In this document: piece after piece, positions 13,101 through 24,943 of the stretch | Numbering within the stretch: position 1 is the stretch's first letter | Layout of the letters: each line of letters opens with the position of its first letter | Assembly (NCBI RefSeq): GCF_023343835.1 | Contig: NC_064433.1 | Span: forward strand, 70,268,032 to 70,332,031 | Direction: 5' to 3' | DNA length: 64,000 nt | Source of the DNA: Lagopus muta | Taxonomy: Eukaryota; Chordata; Aves; Galliformes; Phasianidae | Notes under the pieces: model-generated | The model's database searches: none | What the model was told of the DNA's origin: nothing | The model's input: only the letters and a program-made list of their open reading frames with translations | Program-made: the position numbers and the translations under genes

Positions 13101-16100
13101 TTCTGGGGTTCAGCTTTCATCCTTTTTTTCTTCTGAGTTAATTGTTAAGAGACTTGCAGTAACTAAGAGTTGTCAGTGTGCAGTGTGCTATTTAACTTCC
13201 AGCTTACAAGAAAGATACAAGCTCATATGTTTCTGCTTGGACTTATTATTTAGGAAGTCTTCTACGGCCTAATCCAAAACCAAGTGAAACCCCCAGAATA
13301 ATTTTTTTCATTAGACCTTTCAGCAGTCCAGAATGCAACACATTCATGAGTTTTGCTTTGTTGGGTTCTGTTTCTTTCTTTCTTTCTTTCTTTTTTTTTT
13401 TCTGTGATAAGCACAAGATATTTTTCAGACATAAATCAGGATAGTCTTCATCTTTCTGTCCAAGAAAATGAAAGTAGTAGGAAGCAACTTGGTCAAGCTA
13501 CTCACTGCCAAATTCTTCTCAGACCGACTTTAGAAGGTAGGAGCAGAATCATGCCGAGATGACTCATCACAAAGTCATCAGAAAAATGTAGCATTCATCT
13601 ACCAAGAAGGCACCTGATGGGCATTTTGCCAACATTGATAAACCCATTTAGTCAAGCTTCGAGTTATGCCCCATTTAATGTTCCTCCCTTTGTCTGCAAT
13701 TGGTCAGAAAAAGCGGTGATCACACTGCAAAACCTATGTTATCCTTTCATCTACACGACTCAACAGTGCAGGAGAGAATGGAAAGTGTGCAGAAATTTTT
13801 GGCAATAAAATGGAGTTCTTTATTTTTCCATATATACAAAACTAGAGTGCCTAAACATATGGGTATATGGTCATGAAAGAGTAGGTGATATAGTGTAACT
13901 TCTGAGGCAGTAGACGGGTAGCTGTTAATATGATTTGAGCAGTATATTTTCTCACTGCTATTACTGAGTTTACAGTGAAGCTTATATTATGCCAAATACT
14001 TGTACTTTGTTTTCAGTATGATTTCCTTTATTTAAGAGCTTTCCTGAACAAGTCAGTACAGTAGTGCATACATGATGTTGTAAAGAAGGAGCAATTTTCA
14101 CCCTTTTATTGAACCACTCTTTTTGTCATGGGATTCCTGGTTCTGAGCAAGCTTCTAGGTGACAGCATTTACCTAACTAAAACCTTACATTACATGTTTT
14201 TGCCAACTCTTACATTCTTTGAGACAGGAGTATTAAGTGTGAACTTCTATCATCTTAATTAAATGTTTTTAAAATTTGCTTTTTATAGTAGAAAGAGTGC
14301 TGGTTTTGAAAGTATATTTTAATGCTTTGTTTATGACCTTCTACAGCAGACATGCACCAAATCATCCCTCATGTGTGAGGATTCATTCTGAAAGAGTTAC
14401 ACACATTTAGACAATTCCTAACTTTGGTCTTCAGGAGACTTCAGGGAGGACCTGTGTTTAATACAGTAAGAGGAAATAATTCCTTTCACAGCTTTGTTGT
14501 AGAGCTCCTTGTGCTAACGTTGATTAAATTACTTATCCGTAATTCGCATCAGCATCAGTTTTGTAATCTGTAAAAAATACAAGAAATCCTTTATGAAGCA
14601 TATAAGTATTCTGGTGCAAAATTAAATCCTACACTGAGGTCTGCCTGGCCCTGTGAGCTCCCATGGATTCATCAGGGATTCTTGAGATCAGGCTGCTTCT
14701 GCTAATTCTCTTAATGTGATTTATGCAGTCCCATGTGTCCCATCTCTTCTTCAGAGTGGGGAACATCTAGTTTTCATAAAAAGGCATAGATTATATGTTC
14801 CAGTAAATAATTCTTCCAAAGGAACGCTGCTGAACATAGTGAGGACTTCGATGATAACCAGCAAAGCAGGCTTAACAGTTATTAGAAATATTGTCCATGC
14901 TACTGCAAGTATCAGTCTATTCTTTACCACAATTTCCAATAGCAGTTTTCTGTGCTACACAATTAATGTTTGAATGTGAGGTTTTCAAGTCTTGGATAAA
15001 ACAAAAACAAAAAAGCCCTATCTGTCAAATACTATTTCAGGTGAAGTCATTGTTTTTGTTGTGGGATTTTGCATCTTGGATTAGAAAGTTGCAATCTCTC
15101 CTGGCTGTGTCTAGTAAAGTAAAACCAGTTGTGTTCACATGAAGACTCTTCAGTTCTTCAAGATAATGGCAAAAAACAAACATCCCCCTTTTAGATGGAT
15201 TAGGACGGTAAGATTTCAACAAGGAAAAATGAAATCTGAGCAGAGTGGCTAGTAGGATGTCTAGTTAAGTCTGTAATTGAAGGAGTGAAGAAAAAAAACT
15301 GGAAGGAGTTAGTTATTCTCAACCATCAACCTCCTTCTCTTACTCTCCCAGCAGTCATGCTGTGTGAGTCTACGAAGGTATAAAGCAGATGTCTATGAAT
15401 GAATGTGTGACTTGTGTTCACACTCAAGCAGCTTCTTGCCATTTACACAATTCAGCTGGCTAGCAGATCCCTAAGAAGACCTGACAGCAGGGACTTCTGA
15501 ATAACAGGGCAGAAGGAGAACCTGGTCTGGGTCAGAGACATCAGCATCAGTCCCAGAAAATGACCTGTAGGATCACCCTTACACGAGGATAGAGAATCAA
15601 AATGTGAACATGCTGTATTAATGTAAGGTAACAGATTGTCGAGAGGGACTTTTAAAAACCTGAATATTTTTGGCTGTCTGTGTGACTAGGCTCAAGGTCA
15701 TTCATGTGCAGTTGATGGAACGACAAATCTCTAAAATGGGCAGGTCGTGCTTTGGCAGAACTTCTAATACTTCATATGACTAATTGCCCTGAAGAGGTTT
15801 AAAGGAGACTGTTATCATTTTTAGAGCCAACATTCTGTATGAAAAATGAATCAATGAAATGAGAGCAAAAGAAAGTACCAAAACTTGTGAATTTTGAAAA
15901 CAAGTGCTTTGTAGTTCATCTTCAGAAGTTTTTATTTAAAGCACAGTGAGATCTGATTTACAACATATGCAAATCAGTTTTACTCTTTACTGGCAGGGCT
16001 AGCTATGTAACTTCAAAAATAGGTCCAAGAATCCCTTCCGTGCATTCCCACAATGGCCTATACTTCTTCAGTGATTACAACAGACCAAGTTTATGCAATA

Positions 16101-16405
16101 GATTTCTCTGGGACTGTTGCAGAAATGAGATACCTCCAAAGCCTTTGACACTCACCCTGAAATCAGTAGCAGTTCTATATCTTTGGCCTTTTTTTTTTTT
16201 TTGTTTGCTTTAATGAAAACATTTTATTTGTGGTTTTATGAACATAAGAATTTGTTTTTGAACATGTCCAATTACAGTTTAGAGGCAGGACGTGTTGTAG
16301 TTGCAAAATTAAATAGATGAAATTCTGAAGTTGAAACTTTAGAAGAGCTGAGCTTTTGTGTTTTAGTTCTGTTTCCTGCAGGAAGAAGTGCTTGTTATGA
16401 GTCTT
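10151..16405. other. AT-rich non-coding DNA
   Basis: No gene was recognised in this 6.2-kb stretch. It contains an AT-rich near-palindrome around 11,723-11,758, a CTTT/T tract at 13,372-13,400, and an octamer word ATGCAAAT at 15,967-15,974. Short open frames have no recognisable domain and no paired splice signals that I could support. Confidence 0.55.
13372..13400 (+). repeat. (CTTT)n / poly-T microsatellite
   Basis: About five TTTC/CTTT tetranucleotide units followed by a pure T run of about a dozen bases. This is a simple slippage-prone tract. A 69-codon open frame starting just upstream reads through it as Leu/Ser/Phe-rich nonsense and should not be taken for a gene. Confidence 0.9.
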
Positions 16406-16472
16406 AAGATGATCTTTAAGGTCTTTTTCAACCTGAGCAATCCTATGATTCTGTGATTCCATGATTCTATGT
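16406..16472 (+). mobile_element. CR1 LINE terminal tail remnant, plus orientation
   Basis: Only the last ~65 bp of a CR1 copy can be recognised: a GATCTTTAAGGTC block, a CCAACC-like block now decayed to TCAACCTGAGC, then three ATGATTCT/GTGATTCC/ATGATTCT tail units. This is a severely 5'-truncated insertion with a longer tail-unit array than the other copies here. Confidence 0.85.
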
Positions 16473-19400
16473 GCCCTTCACAAAAAACTGTTTGGCAGAA
16501 AGAGTGCTCTTTTTTTTTTTTTTCTTTCTTATTTTTCACTTGGTAAACAAAATTGCAAGAAAATGTTATGTGAACTTTTCCATTCCAATTACTTATCATG
16601 AGAGATGTTTTTAGCTCAAAATTTAAATTCAGATCAGATTTGTCTCTATTTTGTCCTTTTTTTAAGCGCTTGTAACAATGTATTATGTACTCCAATTTGC
16701 ATCTGCTTTCAGAAGGCAAAAGAGAAACTTAATGACAGCATCTGAAAAAGGAATGTCCTTATCAGCCTAAGTAGTTGATATAGTGTGGAGAATTAATTCA
16801 TCTTCCATTATCTTTTAGGCCCCAAATTAATAGTACCTTCGTTAATGATCAGCCGATGAGTTCAGTGTTACTGAAGCAGCCCAAGATTGTTCACCTGGTC
16901 TCCACTGATACCTGTGCCATACCAAGTAGCTACAGTAGGCCTGCTAAAGAGTTACAATGATGATGAACTATGCTTGAAGTAAAATGGGAGTGCTGGTAAA
17001 CCGTCTTTTTTTCGTCTGTGGTTAGTTGGCCTTTTCAGTGCTTACATTGGCACTGTGTGGTCGTAAAAGCTTCCAATTAGAAGATCTTGTCTGAAAAACA
17101 AGTTCATTTTAAGGTAAATTGAAGCCTATAAATAGAATGCTAAGGAAGAGATTCACCAAATTTTATGTAAAATGACATTCAGTTCTGTTTCATCTGAGTA
17201 CAGTGTACCAAGTCTCTGTTACACTGACTAAGTTATAAGTTTATAATACAAAGAAATGAATATAATGAAGGCTATTAAAAATGATTAAAAGTCTCCTGTG
17301 TATCAAATGATATAGGAGACTAAGAAATATTTTATTCTGGGGGAGTCAAGGCTTATGTGATTGTACTTCCTTGAAAAAGAATTTAAGCTTGCTCTCATCT
17401 GTTTTAAATTGCCACCTTTTGTCAGTACAATAGTTAATACAGTTCAGACCAATTTTTGTAACATCTCACTTCATCACTCATAACATTAAAGATTGTACCA
17501 CTGTTTTGAAGAAGGGCTGTTTTTGTTTTGGTTTGGTTTTGCTTTGGTTTTAGTGAATAAGGACACTGTGCTCTGAAGAAGCATTTTTTGAAAATACAGA
17601 TAAAAATTGTTGTTCACTTTATCAAGCTGCAAAATTATACAGCTCCTCAGTCTGAGGGATTTTTCCCTGTCCCAGCAGTAGTTACTACCAGTATTTCATT
17701 TTAGACGCATAATGTTCTCCAACTGCTTTATGTTTGTTTTCTGAAGCCTTTCAGGATTATAAGTGGCATTTTATACCATCTTTTTTTCTAGACAGTCGTA
17801 ATTTTGGCTTTTAAACATTGGAAGTTACGCCTGCCCCCTCCTTGCCATGCTCCCGATACACTTTTAAATAAACCAATCTTTACTAAATTTGTTGGAGAGG
17901 AGCCTAGGGAGCTGTTTTATGGAATCTGAAATACTGACAAGCCCGTAGACACTGGATGTACACTTGCCCCTCGGAGCTGACATCCAAGTTTGTTGTACAA
18001 AGCAGAGAATAGAATGTGGGAGAAGTTATTCTGAGTGTGTGTGCATGCGGCTGCAGTTTCCAAGGAGACCACCTTCTTTGTCTGAACATGTCCAGAATGA
18101 TTGCCTAATTGATCTCATCATGTGGGACGCTCTGTCTGTCTTACTGTCTGCTTCTCTTGGGCGCTCTTTCCTCCGTGTTGTTAATCAAAAAGTGAAAAAT
18201 GAAAAGTTCCGTTCAAGAAAAGAGCAAAACAAAGTTGTTCGCCAGCCTGAGCAACTGGTGTGGACCGTCCCCTGCTCAAAGCCATTGCTAGTGTGTCAGT
18301 GGCATGGATGTGAAACGTGTTGTCAGTGTTCCTTCCCAGCCTGTGCCGTAACTTGTGCATGGGTGCTGCTGAGCACTTCTTTGAAAGAGACAGCTGTTAA
18401 TGCTACTACTGAATTTCCACTAATTATAAAATGAAAGGACTGTCTCTCTTTTCCTTCTCAATGCTCAATAGTCTAGATTAACTGATTAAAACACAACAAC
18501 AACAAAAAATCCCCCCCCTCCAAACACACAAAGCTCAAGGAAGGAGAAGACGGCAGTTAGCGACGGCCCTGGAAAGCATACTGATGTGCTTTTTTTGTTG
18601 CTTGTGGTTTTGTTGGTACTGATGGTTTGCTAATGAAAGCCAAAACTCTCAAATTTAGTTTCTCAACGCTGGAACTGGAAATGAAGAGCTCAAGTATGCA
18701 AACATGTTTGCCAAAGGGACGAAAGGATTGCAGAATGCAGTGAGAAAAAGGCAGAGGTGAAACTGGAGGCAACTGAACATGCATTCAGACTGTTCTGGAG
18801 GACAGCGGCTTGGGCTGATCCTCCCTTTATTGCTAAAGAAAGACTCTTGATAAATTTCAGAGACATTTAACCTGAATTATGGAAATATTATTGACACAGA
18901 AGCTGAAATTACATCCCAACTCAGTATGTAAAAAAGCTGCAATGTAATATTGAGTGAATTTACTGACTACTGATAGAAACACTTTATAAAATCCTCTGGT
19001 TTTATTTAAAGACTTTTTTTACTGAAAAGGCAGTCCTAAAAGGATGAACATCTGTTGCATAGCATGATTTGTTTGTTTGTTTATATTAAGAAGGATCTGT
19101 AAGCAGTGCAAAATGAGGAGAGGGTATACTCTGTGTCAGTTTATCTACCATGCATCACACTGGGGTAAATACCAGCTGGTACACAAGAAAGGCCCAGGCA
19201 AATGTAAGCCAACAGAAGTAAGTATGGACAGCTTGAGGAGCGCAATCAGAGAAAACAAATGGAGTTAGCAGCAGCCACATCTCTCCACTTTCCTAGTAGC
19301 ATTTGTTGGTTAGAATGTCATTAGTCCATCTTGGCAAGAAGTGCTTGAGTTTGTTGCTAGAAGGCAGTCCTACTCTGCCCCTTCTGTAAGCCACAAAGAA

Positions 19401-19597
19401 AACAGTATCATGGGCTTTTCATCTTGCAAACTGCTGCTCCTGCCTCACTTTACTTGTGTGAGCAGTCCTGATGAGCTGATGAGAATAATTAGGCATGTTT
19501 AAGTATCATCAGAGGCTTTGCAATTATACCTGAATTTCAAACCAGTAACTGACAGGTTGTACAAGTCCTTTTGTCCTTAATTTTATCATATAATAAT
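16473..19597. other. Non-coding DNA including a 156-codon open frame
   Basis: Mostly AT-rich DNA with T runs at 16,509-16,523 and a T/G-rich tract at about 17,520-17,556. The part from about 17,900 to 18,440 is less AT-rich and holds the longest ATG open frame in the window (17,964-18,434, plus). Its product is Cys-rich and matches no family I recognise. I do not call it a gene; it is discussed as a finding. Confidence 0.5.
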
Positions 19598-19881
19598 ATC
19601 ACAGAATGGCCTGGGTTGAAAAGGACCACAATGTCCATGCAGTTTCAACCCCCCTGCTATGTGCAGGGTCACCATCCACCAGACCAGGCTGCCCAGAGCC
19701 ACATCCAGCCTGGCCTTGAATGCCTCCAGGGATGGGGCATCCACAGCCTCCTTGGGCAACCTGTTGCAGTGTGTCACCACCCTCTGTGTGAAAAACTTCC
19801 TCCTAATATTTAACCTCAACCTCCCCTGTCTCAATTTAAAACCATTCCCCCTTGTCCTATCACTATCCACCCTCATAAACA
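19598..19881 (-). mobile_element. CR1 LINE 3' fragment, minus orientation
   Basis: A ~285-bp 3' fragment. On the plus strand it begins with a single ATCACAGAATGG tail unit, then GGGTTGAAAAGGACC, the CAGGCTGCCCAGAGCC block, and the reverse complement of the ORF2 terminal coding part. Translated on the minus strand (19,586-19,876) the residues run SDRTRGNGFKLRQGRLRLNI, then RKFFTQRVVTHCNRLPKEAV and DAPSLEAFKARLD, which is the conserved CR1 ORF2 C-terminus. The frame is intact over this piece, so this is one of the younger-looking copies. Confidence 0.95.
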
Positions 19882-20140
19882 GTTAATTTTATGTGGCTGT
19901 TGACAGAACACTGTGATGGTAGGAAGGTAATGTACTGTGGCTGTGAGTCTTAAAAACCTGTCACCAGCTCTGTTGCCATCCCTCCACAACTCCAGGGAAA
20001 TTCTTGAGCTCTGTTTCTTAACAGCATGATAAATTATGCACATTAAAAAACAAAATTCTCTTTCCCCTTTCTTTCTATTTGTTCCTTTAAGTTCTGGCCA
20101 AACCTTTAGGCCAGCTCAGCTCTCTCCTGTTCTGCAACAG
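19882..20140. other. Spacer between CR1 and AT-rich repeat
   Basis: About 260 bp of unremarkable AT-rich sequence; nothing recognised. Confidence 0.5.
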
Positions 20141-20250
20141 TGATAATTATAATTATATGATAATTATATGATAATTATAATTATGAATTATATATATGCC
20201 TAAATAATATAAATATAAATTATATATTTATATTATATATAAAATTATAA
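20141..20250. repeat. AT-rich palindromic repeat (TGATAATTATA units)
   Basis: About 110 bp made almost only of A and T. The first half is built from repeated TGATAATTATA/ATAATTATATG units arranged so that the block is close to its own reverse complement. The second half is TATATA/ATATAAAT. It is a candidate cruciform-forming, length-variable AT-rich repeat. Confidence 0.85.
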
Positions 20251-23210
20251 CCTTTTGATTTTTGAGTCCTGTGTTTCAGCTAACAGCAAAAGTGAAACAC
20301 TGGATTTTTTTATTCAAACCACCTAAGGTTCAACCAGTACTGTGTGAACATGCAGTTCATATTATAGAGGCTGAGCTGTCAGGCAGCAAGTCTTCCAGTG
20401 AGACCTGCTCCCTGTGGGAACGAGGCGACCTGCATCACAATGACAATCAGGGGAGCTGTTCCACATTCACTGCCAGCACCTGCTCCTGACTGGCCTCAAT
20501 GAGTGGGCCCCCCAGAGGACACATTGCACATGTTGAGAGTGTTGCTCAAACATCTCTTCTGTTAGCTAACAGTATGGTAATGTAATAAACATTTAAGATA
20601 GCACTGAGTTCCTTGGTAACTTTCTCAGCAGAAAGTCGAGCCTTTTGCTCAAAAAAGTTTGAAGAAATCTGGTTTTTCTATTTAACGTGTATGAGAATCA
20701 ACTTGAAGGTACTGTGTCAGTGTAGCCTACAGAACATTCAGTCAGAAGTCACAACACTGCAATTGAATGTTGTTCTGGAAGTGAGCACAGAATTTCATTT
20801 CAGTTAGGTAACTCATGCGTTTTCTGTTTTAACATTTGATTTCCCCTTTGTGAGTATGTAATTCCTTCTGTAACTGGTTTCATAGACCTTTTCTAGAATT
20901 TTCCTTTTTTTCTTCTGTAGCAGTAGAGGCTATTCGATTTAAACACGTGGTCCTAAGGCTATGTGGAGCTGAAAAGACATAGTAAATACATTTGTTCTGT
21001 TTTGTCAGCTTTTTCTCTCACCTGCTAGAATACTGCTATTTTCTTGCAGTCAAAGGACTGCATTTTTTGACTCAGATAAAATCAGAAATTTTCATTCAGG
21101 CTTTTTAAATGCTGTTTTGCACTATCCTGAGAGTGTAAGTGCTGGAGGGCAAAATGTTTCCATTAACTGCACTACTCAGAGACACAGAAAAGAACAGCAC
21201 ACAGACAGGTTTTTCTTGTGTATGTAAACTTTTCTGATAGCATCTGTAGTTGTAACTTCTGCAAAATCAGAGTTGTGTGAATTTTCATAACAACTGAATT
21301 CAGTTACTGTGGCAGAGTCAGAGGAACCAGAGATGTCTTTTCTGATACCCACTTGGAGAATTAGCTCCTGCTCATCTAACAGAAAGCCACTGTTCCTGAC
21401 AGTACTGATAACAAATTAATTACTGACATCACCTGTTACATCACTTGTTAGGCTGCTTTTGAAAACAAAAGTTAGAATAATACTAGTCTGTAATTATTTG
21501 GAAAGTCAAAATGAATGTTCTCAGAATTATTCCCTCTGTGCTCTCTTACGTTTTTCTAATTTATACATTTCCAAAGAAACATGGGAAAGTATTCATTATG
21601 TTGTGTATAGCTCTGTATTTCTTGCATGATAGCACAGCAGCCTAATATTCAGAAACAGAAATTCCCCTCTTAGTCCATTAAAAATTTCAAAGCTTTTTCT
21701 GTGTTTGTCATACCAATAACTGAAATCATTATTTTATGGTTCTAGGTACAAAGGAAAAAAAGTATGATCACAGCTTAAAAATCTTACATATTTTTTTTTC
21801 CTTCTGATATTTGTCTAAATTTTGTGATTAATATGATGCTTATGTCAAATTCTCATGGTGTTCTTGATTTTCACTGAATCTTCCTCTTATGGATATGGTA
21901 GAAGAAAATGTGATCAGGTTTGTCTAGTGAGCTCACTTTAGCCTGTGTGGATGTGCTGTATGGACATGGAGATGGTAATAGTTTTTTAAGAAATAATAGA
22001 TTTAAATAGTACTTGGAGATGCCTAGCAGTACTGCAACTTAGTCTGTTGTCAGCTTCAGCCAAGAGATATTTGCAGTTTATTTAAGAAGGGCAGATTTCC
22101 TTTGCTTTCTACCTCTGAGAGTTTGTTCCCAACTGAGCGTCCTTGCTGGAAGCTCACTACACATCATGACCGTGCTGTTGGCAGATCCTTTTTTCCTTCC
22201 AATTACAGTCCTGGGTGTAGAAGTTAATCTTCGGAGCACATCATCAGTTTTCTTCTGGCTTGGATGTTCAGAAATTAGGGCTATCCCTCAGTAGGGACAG
22301 GGTGTCTGAGCCTGACCAACAAAATCTAGGTATTTTGATCACATTTTTCCGTCTCAGCATTTCTGATTTTTGACAACTAAGGCTCCTTGAGGGTTACTGT
22401 TTTGCTAAATACTATCAGAGCTTCATTGTTCTGAAACTAAGAATTTCACTTGCAGAAGCAGGAAGGACAGCAGCAGTTATTCCCTGAGCTACAGGAAGGG
22501 CAACATCTACTTTTCTTAGTAGTTTTGAAACAGTTTATCTTGTGTGTGTGTGCAGTGTCCTCATGTATGTGTGTGTACACATTTGGACAATATCCATAAA
22601 TAAAATAGTAATGGTCATGTATCTTTGACTTTGGGTAGCTGGTTCATCAAGACAGGAAGAGCCTCCATAATCTCTTTCAGCAACTTAGAGCTACTTTTAG
22701 CAAGACATGCATGCATACACACATATACATCTCTGCCAGAGAACTATTTCATTTTTTCCCCTTGCATATGTGGAATTTCTCCCCCAAATTACTTTGGCCT
22801 GGTGCCCAGAAGTCCACACCAGTCAATGGCTCAGTGGCATATTTAAGATCTGCGTGAAATAAGTCTTTATGCTAACAGAAAGGAGAAAGTTGCAGTTTTT
22901 GGGACACACAGCACTTGTTACTACTTCTCTCCAGAGACACAGAGATTTAGAATCAAGAGTTTTGTGTATAAAAAAGCTGTGCTGGATTATAACTAGTAAT
23001 TGTAAAAAATACTATTTCTATTTTTACTTTCACTCAGAGGGTTTTAGTGGCAGTATTAACATGTTACAGGAAAACAGGAAAGAAAGCAGTACTCGTGGTA
23101 TTTTCATTACAGATACAGAATATCTGATGAGGTGATGTGTGGTGTTAATATCATATTGACACTCATTTCTGATTATCTGTATTGTTTTGGTCTTTACAGT
23201 TTGGTCATCA
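20251..23210. other. AT-rich non-coding DNA
   Basis: About 3 kb without a recognisable gene, RNA or transposon. A short TG tract lies at 22,541-22,577. Open frames of 60-90 codons are present on both strands but none carries a recognisable domain. Confidence 0.55.
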
Positions 23211-23876
23211 GAATCATAGAATGTCTTAGGTTGGAAGGAACCATAAAGATAATTGTATTCCAACACTCATGCCAAGGGCAGGGTTACCAGCCATTACATC
23301 AGGCTGCCCAAGGCCCCTTCCAACCTGGCCTTGAATACCTCCAGAGATGGGGCATCAGCAACCTCTCCAGGCAATCTGTTCCACTGCCTCATATTCCTCT
23401 GAGCAAAATCTTCCTCATAACATCTAACCTAAATCTACATCTAACATCTAACCCTAACCTTAACCTAAATCTTTTAGCTCTTTTAGTTTAAAGCCATTCC
23501 CCCCTTGTCCTATAGTCACACCGTGTGTAAAAAATCTGTCTCCTTCCTTTTTATAAGCTCCCTTTAATGGAAGTCCTCAATGAGGTATCTCTGGAGCTTT
23601 CTTTTCTCCCTGTTGAACAAGCCCAATTCCCTCAACATTTTTTTTGTAGGAGAGATGTTCTAACCCTCTGATCATCTTTGTGGCCCCCCTCTGGCCCTGC
23701 TCCAACAGCTCCACATCCCTTCTGTGCTGGGGGCCCCAGGCCTGGATGCAGTACTGCAGATGGGGCCTCATAAAGGTAAAGCAGAGGGGCACAACCACCT
23801 CCCTCACCCCTCCTGCCACACCTCTTTTGATGCAGCCCAGGATACAGTTGGCCTTCCAGGCTGCAAGTGCACACTA
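23211..23876 (-). mobile_element. CR1 LINE 3' fragment (~665 bp), minus orientation
   Basis: On the plus strand it begins with the GAATCATAGAATG tail and GGTTGGAAGGAACC, then runs through the ORF2 C-terminal coding region in reverse. On the minus strand the residues [20 protein letters not shown], then [19 protein letters not shown] (23,630-23,800) are the conserved CR1 ORF2 segment downstream of the polymerase motifs. The frame is disrupted further on. An internal stretch (about 23,415-23,470) has expanded into telomere-like CTAACCCTAACC/ACATCTAACAT words. The 5' truncation point at about 23,876 abuts a GATAAT repeat. Confidence 0.95.
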
Positions 23877-23880
23877 CTGG

Positions 23881-23943
23881 ATAATAGATAGTAAAGGATG
23901 GTAGATAATATCAGATAATGGTAGATAATGATCAGATAATAGA
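23881..23943. repeat. GATAAT tandem repeat with four phased AGATAA sites
   Basis: Two tandem units of about 20-21 bp (23,901-23,920 and 23,921-23,941) differ by a one-base insertion and one change. Together they place AGATAA at 23,903, 23,913, 23,923 and 23,934. Looser GATA words precede them at 23,881-23,900. AGATAA is the consensus for GATA-family zinc-finger factors. The tract sits directly at the truncated end of a CR1 fragment. Confidence 0.8.
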
Positions 23944-24240
23944 GGTAAAGCTGCCATTCTGCACCATATGTGGTGTTTGTAACTTCTGCAGTATATTTAG
24001 AGTATGTAGATAGAACTTACGTACAAATTACATCTCTTCCATCTTTAAGCTCAAAGAGCAATAGAAGATATTTATTTATAAACTGGATTATAAATATGCA
24101 AGACATTTTTATGAAGACAGCTTTCTTACCCACTCAATTGGAAGTAAAGTGATAAAAACGAATAATAGAAATATGGATGATGATCCAATGTAGGGGGCAA
24201 TTGCTTTCCTAAGTGCCTTATCTAAAAAGACTATTGTATG

Positions 24241-24943
24241 TAGGTTGGTCTGAAAGCAATGCCTCCTTTTTATTTCCACAGAAACGACAACAGTTACAAA
24301 GAGCATAATACCACTACCTGATAGAACAAATTCTCTGCTACAGAATGCTATTTTTCAATGTAGTCATCATCATTAGCTGTGTATTTTTGCTACTGATGAA
24401 TAAGAGCCCTTGTGAGCATTCATGAGACCCACTTGGTGCAAACTTTGAGATAGTCCAACATTGCCACTTCATGAATTGAAGCTGCTATTCAGCTCCATAC
24501 ACTGACTGTAATTCACCAGTTCTCGTGGATGAGCTGATGGAGACAGTCTTTGTTTTGTTGTGTGACACCTGTGCATGGCTGTCTGAAACGGCTTGTCTTT
24601 CATGTTGCTGTCGCCACTGCAGAAACACAGCACCCACTGCCTCAGTGTGCTCACATCCACTGTTTGGTCTCCATAAATGTTCAGCAAGCATCAATAAACA
24701 CTGCCAGGTCCCATTTTTTTCCGTATGAAGGAAGTCAGTGGCACGCCTTTGCTTCATACGCACTTCCATGTCAGACACCATTTTGTCAGACTGCCCTTCT
24801 GCTGCCATCTGTCAAATGGCAACAAAATATAACAAAATGTTGGTGGGAAGGTTCAAGCTCTGCTGCCATACCACAAACATATGCCACTGATCTTGTGGGC
24901 CAGCATAATAAGAGTGGAGGTGTTAGTTTCAGAGTGGCCCTCA
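24241..24943 (-). mobile_element. Internally deleted mariner-type DNA transposon, copy 1
   Basis: A ~700-bp Tc1/mariner-superfamily element. The ends are inverted: GGTCTGAAAGCAATGCCTCC near 24,247 pairs with the reverse complement of 24,917-24,942 (CCACTCTGAAACTAACACCTCC). A TA dinucleotide lies at the left boundary, as expected for mariner insertion; the right boundary has decayed. Inside, on the minus strand, are both ends of a transposase reading frame with the middle missing. It resembles the chicken mariner known as Galluhop, which I name from memory and could not compare directly. Confidence 0.85.
24348..24808 (-). pseudogene. Mariner transposase remnant (N- and C-termini only)
   Basis: The intact enzyme cuts and pastes its own element at TA sites, using an N-terminal helix-turn-helix DNA-binding region and a C-terminal acidic catalytic triad. 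Here the start at 24,808 encodes MAAEGQSDKM and continues through LLMLAEHLWR. A +1 shift then carries on as GDQTVDVSTLRQWVL, the helix-turn-helix part, around 24,640-24,680. Further on, near 24,440-24,470 in another frame, comes DYLKVCTKWV, the linker seen in mariner enzymes, followed by a stop. The last coding block ends NDDDYIEK and a TAG at 24,348-24,350. The catalytic core that should lie between is deleted, and several frameshifts and stops are present, so no active enzyme can be made. Confidence 0.8.

Noticed and set aside
15967..15974. Octamer word ATGCAAAT
   Set aside because: An 8-base word is expected about twice in the window on both strands; nothing around it supports function.
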